The translations under genes were made by a program, and so were the position numbers. 64,000 nucleotides of DNA from the NCBI RefSeq assembly GCF_001422545.1, contig NZ_LMLE01000006.1, positions 300,982-364,981 of the forward strand, given 5' to 3'. The notes below the pieces were generated by a model. It saw only the letters and a program-made list of their open reading frames with translations, had not been told where the DNA came from and ran no database searches. This stretch comes from Pedobacter sp. Leaf41. GTDB taxonomy: Bacteria; Bacteroidota; Bacteroidia; Sphingobacteriales; Sphingobacteriaceae. This document shows positions 34,736 through 42,098 of the stretch, one piece after another (the first letter of the stretch is position 1; each line of letters opens with the position of its first letter).

Positions 34736-36061
34736 TTAATGGCCTGGCGCATCAGCGTTAACACGCTTAATCTGCGCACCTAAAGCTCTTAAACGCGTAT
34801 CAATATCCTGATAACCACGCTCAATTTGCTCAATGTTGTAAATAGTTGATTTACCTTCAGCAGAAAGAGCCGCAATCAATAGCGACACTCCTGCTCTGAT
34901 ATCCGGTGAAGTCATGCTGATACCGCGAAGTTTGTATTTTTTATCAATACCGTTAACAGTAGCACGGTGTGGATCACAGAGAATAATTTGAGCGCCCATG
35001 TCAATCAATTTATCCACAAAGAATAAACGACTCTCAAACATTTTTTGATGAATTAAAACGTTTCCTTTTGCTTGTGTAGCCACAACCAAAACAATACTCA
35101 ATAAATCAGGAGTGAATCCTGGCCAAGGAGAATCAGCAATCGTTAAAATCGAGCCATCAATAAAAGTATCAATTTCATAATGCTTTTGCGATGGCACATA
35201 AATATCATCACCTCTGCGTTCTAGTTTAATACCCAGTTTCTTAAATACTTCAGGTATTACGCCAAGCTCATCGTAACATACGTTTTTAATAGTAATTTCG
35301 GATTCAGTCATTGCTGCCATACCGATGAAAGAGCCAATCTCAATCATGTCAGGTAGCATTCTGTGTTCTGTTCCGCCCAAAACCTTAACACCCTCAATGG
35401 TTAACAAATTCGAACCAATACCAGATATTTTAGCACCCATGCGATTCAGCATTTTACAAAGCTGCTGTAAATAAGGTTCGCATGCAGCATTATAAATCGT
35501 TGTTGTACCTTTTGCTAAAACGGCAGCCATTACGATGTTCGCTGTTCCGGTAACCGAAGCCTCATCTAACAGGATATAAGCACCTTTTAAATCAGTAGCA
35601 TCAACATTGAAGAAAGCTTTTTTACTATCATAAATGAATTTTGCACCTAACTTTTCGAAACCGATAAAGTGCGTATCCAATCTTCTTCGACCAATTTTAT
35701 CGCCTCCAGGTTTAGGAATTGCAGCTTTACCAAAACGTGCCAACAACGGACCAACAATCATTATTGAACCTCGTAAACCACCACCCTTAGCTTTAAAAGT
35801 ATCTGATTCAAAGAAATTTAAATTAATATCTTTTGCTTCGAAGGTATAAGTGTCTTTGTCGATGCGCTCAACAGCAACGCCCAAATCGCCCAAAAGTTCA
35901 ATCAGTTTGTTTACATCTTTAATATCAGGAATATTGCTGATGGTTACCTTTTCTCGTGTAAGTAAAACTGCAGATAGAATCTGTAAGGCCTCATTCTTGG
36001 CCCCTTGAGGAGTGATTTCGCCTTTTAATTTAATTCCGCCTGTTATCTCAAATGCGTTCAT
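34736..36061 (-). CDS. murA: UDP-N-acetylglucosamine 1-carboxyvinyltransferase, Asp-type
   Basis: A 441-residue EPSP-synthase-fold enzyme that transfers enolpyruvate from PEP to UDP-GlcNAc, the first committed step of peptidoglycan synthesis in the cytoplasm. Lys22-Asn23 of QGAKNEALQ, the Arg in GGGLRGSIMIVGPLLARFG, and the C-terminal PDIRAGVSLLIAAL are present. The loop that carries the catalytic Cys115 in E. coli reads PGGDKIGRRRLDTH here, with Asp121 at that position. Asp forms in other bacteria are active and are not alkylated by fosfomycin. It follows the DUF4290 gene after 79 bp. Confidence 0.95.
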   Translation of the reverse strand: MNAFEITGGIKLKGEITPQGAKNEALQILSAVLLTREKVTISNIPDIKDVNKLIELLGDLGVAVERIDKDTYTFEAKDINLNFFESDTFKAKGGGLRGSIMIVGPLLARFGKAAIPKPGGDKIGRRRLDTHFIGFEKLGAKFIYDSKKAFFNVDATDLKGAYILLDEASVTGTANIVMAAVLAKGTTTIYNAACEPYLQQLCKMLNRMGAKISGIGSNLLTIEGVKVLGGTEHRMLPDMIEIGSFIGMAAMTESEITIKNVCYDELGVIPEVFKKLGIKLERRGDDIYVPSQKHYEIDTFIDGSILTIADSPWPGFTPDLLSIVLVVATQAKGNVLIHQKMFESRLFFVDKLIDMGAQIILCDPHRATVNGIDKKYKLRGISMTSPDIRAGVSLLIAALSAEGKSTIYNIEQIERGYQDIDTRLRALGAQIKRVNADAPGH

Positions 36062-36080
36062 ATATTTTTTTATGTGAAGT

Positions 36081-36128
36081 GTCAGCCTGAGTTTATCGAA
36101 GACAGTATTTCGACAGGCTCAACATGAC
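36081..36128. repeat. GTCAGCCTGAG...CAGGCTCAACATGAC palindrome
   Basis: An imperfect inverted repeat of about 23-nt arms (GTCAGCCTGAGTTTATCGAAGAC / GTATTTCGACAGGCTCAACATGAC) in the gap between the DUF4290 gene and murA. The core TGAGCCTGTCGAA is a widespread intergenic word in this phylum. Confidence 0.7.
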
Positions 36129-36140
36129 AATTAAAAGTTA

Positions 36141-36830
36141 TTAATATTTAGGTTTATTATTATTGTTTCGTCCGCGATTACTATTGTTGTTATTGTTTTG
36201 ACGGTTTTTGCCGTTATTATTATTGTTATTCGTTCTTCCGCGGTTATTATTATTAGTATTCTGACGAGGATTCTGAGCTCTAAACTCTACTTTAGCCAGG
36301 TTCACGCCCTCATCAAGCGATAATAATCCACCAGAAAGATATTTCAAATCTTTGATTATCGTGTCGTCGCTTACATTATCCTTGTTCCAGGTAACGTAAG
36401 CCATTTTCATAAAGTTTGCAATTCCCTGAACCATAGCTTTTTTGTGCTCCGGATTTTCCTCCCGCATAGCTTTTTCAATCAAATTCTCAACTGTTTTACC
36501 GTAATGTTTGTAGGTAATCCGTTGCTGAGGATAGGGAAGTGGCTCTGGTTTTTTAAAAGCATTTTCCGGTAAAGGTTTTGGGTAAGGGCTTTCCACATCT
36601 ATCTGATAGCCAGAAATAATGTGCAAGTGATCCCAAAGTTTATGTTTAAAATCGGCAACATCACGTAAGTGCGGTTGCAAAAATCCCATCAGGTCGATAA
36701 CCGCCTGGGCATATTTATTACGTTCTTCAATAGTTGGTAATTCGCAAATATACTTCACCATATTCTGAACGTTGCGGCCATATTCTGATAAAATCAAATG
36801 GCTACGCGTAGTATTATAATCAAAATTCAT
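36141..36830 (-). CDS. DUF4290 protein with Asn-rich tail
   Basis: A 229-residue protein. Residues 1-185 are the helical DUF4290 domain (LILSEYGRNVQNMVKYICELP, EERNKYAQAVIDLMGFLQPHLRDV, HKLWDHLHIISGYQIDVESPYPKP). The last 37 residues are nearly all Asn, Arg, Gly and Lys (RGRTNNNNNN, NRQNNNNNSNRGRNNNN), a low-complexity basic tail that could bind RNA or be disordered. Function is unknown; it is a conserved neighbour of murA. A TATCTTTG box lies 116 bases upstream. Confidence 0.88.
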   Translation of the reverse strand: MNFDYNTTRSHLILSEYGRNVQNMVKYICELPTIEERNKYAQAVIDLMGFLQPHLRDVADFKHKLWDHLHIISGYQIDVESPYPKPLPENAFKKPEPLPYPQQRITYKHYGKTVENLIEKAMREENPEHKKAMVQGIANFMKMAYVTWNKDNVSDDTIIKDLKYLSGGLLSLDEGVNLAKVEFRAQNPRQNTNNNNRGRTNNNNNNGKNRQNNNNNSNRGRNNNNKPKY

Positions 36831-36945
36831 GTACAGATAATTTAATGGATAAATCTGCCGGCGATACGAATTATGAAATAACCAGAGGAGATGAGGTTAT
36901 GAATTCACCGAAATGTCTATTGCCGGACTTTCGTTATTTATAGTT

Positions 36946-36953
36946 CAAAGATA
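36946..36953 (-). promoter_or_regulatory. -7 element TATCTTTG for DUF4290-murA
   Basis: TATCTTTG on the minus strand matches TAnnTTTG; no TTTG is at -33. The leader to the ATG at 36830 would be about 110 nt. Confidence 0.45.
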
Positions 36954-37189
36954 ATTAAAATTACGATTTTAGGGTTACGATTTTAGATTTTATTTGGAAG
37001 TGATGGGTTGGTGGTTGTTTTGGTTTTTCAGCCCTTCTTTACATGACAAGCCCAATAAAAAATTGGGGCTTTTCATTTCAATCAGTTTATCTAAGAAAGG
37101 GATGTGCATTTTTGGGATCTAAGCCCAGAGCAAAACCTTTAAAAAACTGAAAAGGATTTTTCCACTTCGGTCGAAATGACGATTTATTC

Positions 37190-37214
37190 TTCCGTGTCTT
37201 CAGTGTTTCCGTGG
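37190..37214. repeat. TTCCGTGTCTTCAGTGTTTCCGTGG repeat, copy 2
   Basis: Differs by one base from the reverse complement of the copy at 21820-21844. Confidence 0.7.
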
Positions 37215-37221
37215 CAAAAAC

Positions 37222-37719
37222 CTACACTTCATCACTATTCTTTGGATAATCAAAAAACACCAAATCGCCCGTTCCTCTGCTCAGCATCTTCCATGAATCG
37301 AAAGGAAAAGATATTAATACCATTCCTGCTGTTGGGATATTGGCAATATCAGCACCGCTTAATTCATTTGCCAAATCGGTAAACCCAGGGTTATGACCAA
37401 ACATAATCACAGTATCTGCCTCATCATTCAAACCATTTACTACATTTAAAAGCGTATTGGTATTTGCCTCATAAATGGCTTCCTCATATTGAATATCATC
37501 AATTTGATAAGCTTCAGCAAAAAATTTTGCAGTAGATTTCGCTCGCTTTGCCGGACTGCTTACCATCAAATCGAATTTGAACCCCTTATTGATCAAACGT
37601 TCTGCCATTTCTGGTGCATTCTCTTTACCACGTTTATTCAACGGACGATCAAAATCTTTTAAATCTAAATTTGTCCAGTCTGATTTTCCGTGACGAACCA
37701 ATAATAATTGCTTAGCCAT
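37222..37719 (-). CDS. SixA-like histidine phosphatase
   Basis: A 165-residue member of the histidine phosphatase (phosphoglycerate-mutase-like) superfamily. The phosphate-accepting histidine is in LLLVRHGKSDW (RHG, about 8-10); the second catalytic histidine is in VIMFGHNPGFTDL; ASSPAKRAKSTA gives the second arginine. SixA proteins remove phosphate from phosphohistidine in HPt domains, but substrate here is unproven. It overlaps the glycosyltransferase gene by 8 bp and is the last gene of that unit. Confidence 0.88.
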   Translation of the reverse strand: MAKQLLLVRHGKSDWTNLDLKDFDRPLNKRGKENAPEMAERLINKGFKFDLMVSSPAKRAKSTAKFFAEAYQIDDIQYEEAIYEANTNTLLNVVNGLNDEADTVIMFGHNPGFTDLANELSGADIANIPTAGMVLISFPFDSWKMLSRGTGDLVFFDYPKNSDEV

Positions 37720-38743
37720 TTAGTTTTTCTTTAATTTTATTTACAATCGTTTCAGGATTTATTAAATCCATACAGCTCTCAACACCACACATACATGGTT
37801 TGTTTCCATAAATAGAATTTGGCCGATTAGGATGGTCAACTTGGATACAATCGCTTTCCAACTGACCATAGCCTAAAAACCCCGCATAAGGATGTGTCGG
37901 TCCCCAAACAGAAACTACAGGAACACCCACCAACGAAGCCATATGCATACCTGATGAATCCATACTAAGCATCAAATCCAAGTTTGAAATAATCGCAAGC
38001 TCTTCTGTAAGGTTAAAATTGCCAATTAAATTATGCGTGTTTGGATAAATTTTGGCCCATGGTTCAGCAATTGCCTGTTCGGTTTTTCCACCCCCGAAAA
38101 TAAAAATTTCATAGCCTGAAGCAGATAATCCAGCAATTACTACCTCCATTTTGTCTAACGGATAAACCTTGTAAATGTGCTGTGCAAAAGGGGAGATGCC
38201 CAGTTTCTTTTTCGTTTCATCTTTAAATAAATACTCAGCTCTTACAGGTAATTTCTTCGGTTTTTTTTTAAGCTTATGGCTCAGATTAACCTCAAAACCT
38301 AGTTCGCGGAATACATCAGCATAACGTTCTACAGTTTGTCGTAAGGGTTGAAATATTTTATTAACAGAATGCGTTAATGCTTTTTTCTCGGCTCTGCCTT
38401 TGTCAATTCGCTTAATTTTTATACCAGTTAATCGAAAAAAAGTTGAAATCGCTCTGCTTCTTAAATTATCATGCAAATCCGCAATGGCTGTTGGTTTATA
38501 TTTTCGGAGCTCTTTGTAAAGTTTATACAGCCCGGAGATTCCTTTGTGGATGGTCTTGGGTTGAATGGCATGAAAAGTCAAATGCTCAATACCGTCAAAA
38601 AATGGTTTATAGGCCTCACGACTGACCAATATAATTTCTACTGATGGATTTTGCTGAGAAAATTCTTTCAAAACAGAAGCTACCATCGCTACATCGCCCA
38701 TAGCTGAAAAACGTAAAACGATAATTTTTTCTGTTGATGACAT
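37712..38743 (-). CDS. Glycosyltransferase family 9 (heptosyltransferase-like)
   Basis: A 343-residue GT-B-fold enzyme. N-terminal IIVLRFSAMGDVAMVASVLKEF has the GDV nucleotide-sugar motif of the ADP-heptose:LPS heptosyltransferase family; the C-terminal half has LSMDSSGMHMASLVGVPVVSVWGPTHPYAGFLGYG, the diagnostic D-SG-MH-A and W-G-T-P motif. A cysteine cluster near the end (CMCGVESC) may bind metal. It probably adds a sugar to lipopolysaccharide core. It lies in an operon with a SixA-like phosphatase, after DUF4254. Confidence 0.9.
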   Translation of the reverse strand: MSSTEKIIVLRFSAMGDVAMVASVLKEFSQQNPSVEIILVSREAYKPFFDGIEHLTFHAIQPKTIHKGISGLYKLYKELRKYKPTAIADLHDNLRSRAISTFFRLTGIKIKRIDKGRAEKKALTHSVNKIFQPLRQTVERYADVFRELGFEVNLSHKLKKKPKKLPVRAEYLFKDETKKKLGISPFAQHIYKVYPLDKMEVVIAGLSASGYEIFIFGGGKTEQAIAEPWAKIYPNTHNLIGNFNLTEELAIISNLDLMLSMDSSGMHMASLVGVPVVSVWGPTHPYAGFLGYGQLESDCIQVDHPNRPNSIYGNKPCMCGVESCMDLINPETIVNKIKEKLNG

Positions 38744-38759
38744 GGCTTTTTTGAATCAC

Positions 38760-38844
38760 TCGTTATTGCTAGGCACGAAGCAATCTTAAGCTATGGGTTG
38801 TATAGCAAAAGTTGTAGGATTGCTTCGTGTTTAACAATGACGAC
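38760..38844. repeat. Full REP-like palindrome TCGTTATTGC...GCAATGACGA type
   Basis: The arm TCGTTATTGCTAGGCACGAAGCAATC pairs with GATTGCTTCGTGTTTAACAATGACGA (about 25 nt per arm, a few mismatches); the loop contains GCTAT...ATAGC. It fills the gap between the DUF4254 and GT9 genes and is the most complete copy in the window. Confidence 0.8.
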
Positions 38845-38852
38845 TTGTGGAG

Positions 38853-39455
38853 TTAGGCTTTATTATACAACACCGGATTTAAGTTAGGATCGTTATACAT
38901 TTTCATTTGCTTATAAACTTTCATGTATTTTTTGCCAGCCTCAATATCAGCTAATAATTCATTTATGCTTGTCGATAAATCTTCGCGTTGCGATAATAAA
39001 ACATTGAGTTTCGTTTGGCATTGCTCACGGTGTTCAGCTGATGCACTTTCTCGTTCTGCTTCTTCCTGCATGTGGTAGATTTTCAAAGCCAGAATGGAAA
39101 GCCTGTCTATTGCCCAAGCCGGACTTTCCGTGTTGATTTTCGCATCTGGCAAAGCCGAAATTCCACGATAAAGATTTAAGAAATATCCATCTATAAACTC
39201 TACCATGTCGGTACGCACCTGGTTTTGTGCATCAATACGTCTCTTCCATTTCAGGCCGTCAATAGGGTCGATCTGCGGGTTACGGATCACATCTTCCATA
39301 TGCCATTGAGCTGTGTCGATCCAATTTTTAATATAGAAAAGATGTTCTAAGGTTTCGGCATCATATGGATTTTCAACCAGGTGGTCGATATCATCAAACT
39401 TATGGTAATCTGTAATTACTTCGTTAAAGATGCGGTTGGCAATTTCACTGATCAT
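38853..39455 (-). CDS. DUF4254 protein
   Basis: A 200-residue, mostly helical protein: MISEIANRIFNEVITDYHKFDD, LEHLFYIKNWIDTAQWHMEDVIR, KRRIDAQNQVRTDMVEFID, and a coiled-coil-like segment with EAERESASAEHREQCQTKLNVLLSQREDLS. These match DUF4254, which lies beside LPS glycosyltransferases in Bacteroidota; function is unknown. A TAACTTTG box ends four bases before its ATG, so the mRNA would be leaderless. Confidence 0.88.
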   Translation of the reverse strand: MISEIANRIFNEVITDYHKFDDIDHLVENPYDAETLEHLFYIKNWIDTAQWHMEDVIRNPQIDPIDGLKWKRRIDAQNQVRTDMVEFIDGYFLNLYRGISALPDAKINTESPAWAIDRLSILALKIYHMQEEAERESASAEHREQCQTKLNVLLSQREDLSTSINELLADIEAGKKYMKVYKQMKMYNDPNLNPVLYNKA

Positions 39456-39459
39456 GAGG

Positions 39460-39467
39460 CAAAGTTA
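39460..39467 (-). promoter_or_regulatory. -7 element TAACTTTG (predicted leaderless start of DUF4254)
   Basis: On the minus strand TAACTTTG-CCTC-ATG: a full -7 match ends four bases before the start codon. No clear -33 TTTG is present. Confidence 0.6.
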
Positions 39468-39596
39468 GGGTTTTTTACAACAGATTCTCACAGATGAATA
39501 GAGATTGAGGAATAGTTAAATCCTGAAAGAATATCTGTGTTGATCCTGTCTATCTGTGGTTATTTATAAAACAACATTTAATCTGCAAATCTGTGG

Positions 39597-41273
39597 CTAA
39601 CCTTTTTTAGCGTTAAAATATTCCGTTATTTCCTGTAAAGCAAAAGCATTTAGACATTTGTCTGCGCTTAATCCACCTTTGCGGGCTACTAAAATTCCGT
39701 AACGCATGTCGTGGAAGCCTTCGGTTCTGTGAGCATCGGGGTTTACTGAAAGCAATACTCCTTTTTCCAAAGCATAATGATGCCAACGCCAATCCAAATC
39801 CAATCGTAAAGGATTTGCATTGATTTCGATAACGACCTTATTTGCGGCACAGGCATCAATTATTTTTTTATAATCAATCGGGTAACCTGCTCTGCTTAAC
39901 AGTAAACGCCCTGTTGGGTGCCCCAAAATAGTGGTGTAGGGATTTTCAATAGCCTTTAATAACCGGGCAGTCGCTTTGGATTCATCCATTCGAAGATTGC
40001 TGTGTACAGAGGCCACCACAAAATCGAAAGTTTTAAGCACTTCGTCAGAATAATCCAAAGAACCATCACTCAATATATCACTTTCAATCCCTTTAAAAAT
40101 TTTAAAAGGTGATAATTTTTTGTTCAACTCATCAATTTCCAGATGTTGTGCAAAAACACGATGCTCATTTAACCCTTTTGCATAAACTGCTGTTTTCGAG
40201 TGGTCGCAGATGCCTAAATATTGTAAGTTCAGTGTGTCTTTGCAATAGACAGCCATCTGCTCGAGCGTATGAACTCCATCGCTCCACGTAGAATGATTAT
40301 GCAAACTTCCTTTTAAGTCTTCATCCGTGATGAGTTTGGGTAGATTGTTTTCTTTGGCTAATGCTATTTCATCTAAACCTTCACGCAGTTCGGGCTCAAT
40401 AAAAGCTAATCCAGCTTTACTGTAAATAGCCTCTTCACTTTTAAAAGGGCCATCGCCAGCCAATTTTAAAACCTGTTCAACGTGTTCGGTATTTCCCGTC
40501 AGTTTAAACCATTCTAAATAAAAATAAGATTTATCAACAACAAAAACTTTAATTCTCAAACCAGCTTCGGTTGTCGTAATGAAACAATCTTCGCCAGCAA
40601 TTAACGAAAGCGGCTCAAAAGTCTCCAGGCTAGTTTGTACTTCTTCTACATGTTCAGCACCGATTACAAATTCCAACTCATCAATAATTTCGCAAGCACG
40701 GCGAAATTGACCAGCAAAACCTAAGGAAGAATGGTTATCAACTTTAATTAGCCATTCGGAGATTTGTGCGTATATGGTGTTTGCAAGGTCTTCTAATTGA
40801 GCGTAAAGGAATCTGCCGTTTGCGGCCAGCTTAAACTCAATAGCATTTTTAATCTCTTCTTGTGTTTTTAGGCCAAAACCTTTGGCTTCAATTAATCGGT
40901 TTTCGTTGCAGGCATAATAAAGTTCTCCAATACTTTCAATGCCTAAGGTTCTCCAAATAATTAAAATTTTCTTTGGACCAATCCCTTTGATACCGAGCAT
41001 TTCTACAACGCCTTCGGGTGTTTCTCCAATGATATCATTTAGTTCTTTAAGTTCGCCGGTTTGCAATAATTCGATGATTTTTCCTGCCAAACTTTTACCA
41101 ATGCCATCAATTTTATCGATCTCATCTAAAGGTTTGTCTTTAAGTGCAAAAGGAAGTTTATCAATTTTAAAATAAGCATTGGCTATTGATTTTATTTTGA
41201 ATGGATTTACTTCATGTAATTCCATTAACTGCGATAAGAGGCGTAAGGTACGGGCGATGGTTTTGTTTTCCAT
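39597..41273 (-). CDS. polX: PolX-family HhH-PHP protein with degenerate polymerase site
   Basis: A 558-residue protein with the PolX layout. The N-terminal helix-hairpin-helix part (about 1-140) has DKIDGIGKSLAGKIIELL and IKGIGPKKILIIWRTLG. A nucleotidyltransferase-like part (about 150-300) follows, then a C-terminal PHP domain (about 320-558) with SLHNHSTWSDG, CDHSKTAVYAKG, VVASVHSN, ILGHPTG and SVNPDAHRTEG, the metal ligands of a 3'-5' exonuclease or phosphoesterase. In B. subtilis PolX the catalytic aspartates lie in a KDLDF segment; here that reads DELEF (Glu199, Glu201), and the third carboxylate (VDLR-like) is replaced by IKVF. DNA synthesis is thus doubtful, whereas PHP activity looks intact. 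Confidence 0.88.
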   Translation of the reverse strand: MENKTIARTLRLLSQLMELHEVNPFKIKSIANAYFKIDKLPFALKDKPLDEIDKIDGIGKSLAGKIIELLQTGELKELNDIIGETPEGVVEMLGIKGIGPKKILIIWRTLGIESIGELYYACNENRLIEAKGFGLKTQEEIKNAIEFKLAANGRFLYAQLEDLANTIYAQISEWLIKVDNHSSLGFAGQFRRACEIIDELEFVIGAEHVEEVQTSLETFEPLSLIAGEDCFITTTEAGLRIKVFVVDKSYFYLEWFKLTGNTEHVEQVLKLAGDGPFKSEEAIYSKAGLAFIEPELREGLDEIALAKENNLPKLITDEDLKGSLHNHSTWSDGVHTLEQMAVYCKDTLNLQYLGICDHSKTAVYAKGLNEHRVFAQHLEIDELNKKLSPFKIFKGIESDILSDGSLDYSDEVLKTFDFVVASVHSNLRMDESKATARLLKAIENPYTTILGHPTGRLLLSRAGYPIDYKKIIDACAANKVVIEINANPLRLDLDWRWHHYALEKGVLLSVNPDAHRTEGFHDMRYGILVARKGGLSADKCLNAFALQEITEYFNAKKG

Positions 41274-41360
41274 AAGCTGTAAAATTAGGAAATAAAGCGT
41301 TAAAACTTTTGGGAGCGGTATTTTTTCAAACAGAATTAATTGCTGTGTTGTTCTAGAGTC

Positions 41361-41987
41361 ATGAAATTCTCAAAAATCATCCTTCTTGGCGTGACCATTA
41401 GTACGGCAGCTTGTCAATCCTCGCAAAACTCGCAGCATAAAACCGATTCGATAGAAAGTATTGAGTCGGGTCCAGGCCGCATAGTCGATTCTCGCTATTT
41501 GATTGTTCCTGGTCGCTCAGTGGGTGAAATTTCTCTGGGTGAAAATATGGAAAAAGTAGGAGCATTGCTTGGTAAACCTGATGCTGGCGATGCGGCAATG
41601 GGCAAGGCATGGGGTATTTGGTTTAGCAAAGATTCTGGAGTTGAACAAAAAGATGAAATTGCTGTTTATTCATCTTATCGAGATTCGACCATGCGAGTGA
41701 AAGATGTGAAACAGATTAGAATTACTTCACCGAAGTACAAAACCCAGGATGGTTTTACTGTTGGATTAAATGAATCGGACACTAAATTGAAATTCCCTGC
41801 TATGGAACGAATTTCTACTTATTTAAATGATCAAAAAGATACCGTAACCGTTTACGATGCCAAGCAAGACGGAATTGGATTTGAGTTTTTGAAAGGAAAA
41901 AGTATTTCTCTAACGGTTCATCCATTGAATCAATCGGTTAATGGGACCTATTTGACTTTACATCCGGAGTGGAAAATGATTGAATAA
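41361..41987 (+). CDS. Lipoprotein of unknown function
   Basis: A 208-residue predicted lipoprotein: MKFSKIILLGVTISTAACQSS with lipidated Cys18. The body contains GRSVGEISLGENMEKVGALLGKPDAGDAAMGKAW, reminiscent of small-outer-membrane-protein (SmpA/BamE-like) beta domains that compare ligands, and later beta strands. ATG 41361 is chosen over an in-frame TTG at 41340 because the signal peptide is then normal. It is a single-gene unit convergent with sppA. Confidence 0.75.
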   Translation: MKFSKIILLGVTISTAACQSSQNSQHKTDSIESIESGPGRIVDSRYLIVPGRSVGEISLGENMEKVGALLGKPDAGDAAMGKAWGIWFSKDSGVEQKDEIAVYSSYRDSTMRVKDVKQIRITSPKYKTQDGFTVGLNESDTKLKFPAMERISTYLNDQKDTVTVYDAKQDGIGFEFLKGKSISLTVHPLNQSVNGTYLTLHPEWKMIE

Positions 41988-42038
41988 GTTGGAATAGGGA
42001 ATTGAAAATGGAGAATTGAAAAGGGGATTAGGAAAAAT

Positions 42039-42090
42039 GGAAAAAGTAAGAGCGGAGTTGGTCGATGCCATCATCTCTCTTACTTTTTCC
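42039..42090. terminator. Bidirectional terminator, 14-bp stem
   Basis: GGAAAAAGTAAGAG and CTCTTACTTTTTCC are perfectly complementary across a 24-nt loop. It lies between the convergent lipoprotein gene and sppA, 9 bp from the sppA stop, and has T-rich ends on both strands. Confidence 0.75.
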
Positions 42091-42098
42091 ATTAAGTA

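Larger units (their letters stand above)
36831..37221. other. Intergenic region between DUF4290 and SixA-like genes
   Basis: No gene is seen. It contains the TATCTTTG -7 candidate (36946-36953, minus strand), a hairpin AAGCCCAAT-AAAAA-ATTGGGGCTT (37048-37071) with a short T-run on the plus strand and no obvious upstream gene, and the TTCCGTGTCTTCAGTGTTTCCGTGG repeat at 37190-37214 next to the SixA-like stop. Confidence 0.5.

Noticed and set aside
36141..36250. Short-period Asn codon repeats considered as a CRISPR-like array
   Set aside because: Units are 3 bp, inside a coding frame, without spacers. No CRISPR array or cas gene was seen.
37048..37071. Hairpin AAGCCCAAT/ATTGGGGCTT as a terminator
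   Set aside because: Weak T-run and no plus-strand gene upstream; listed only as a note in the intergenic region.
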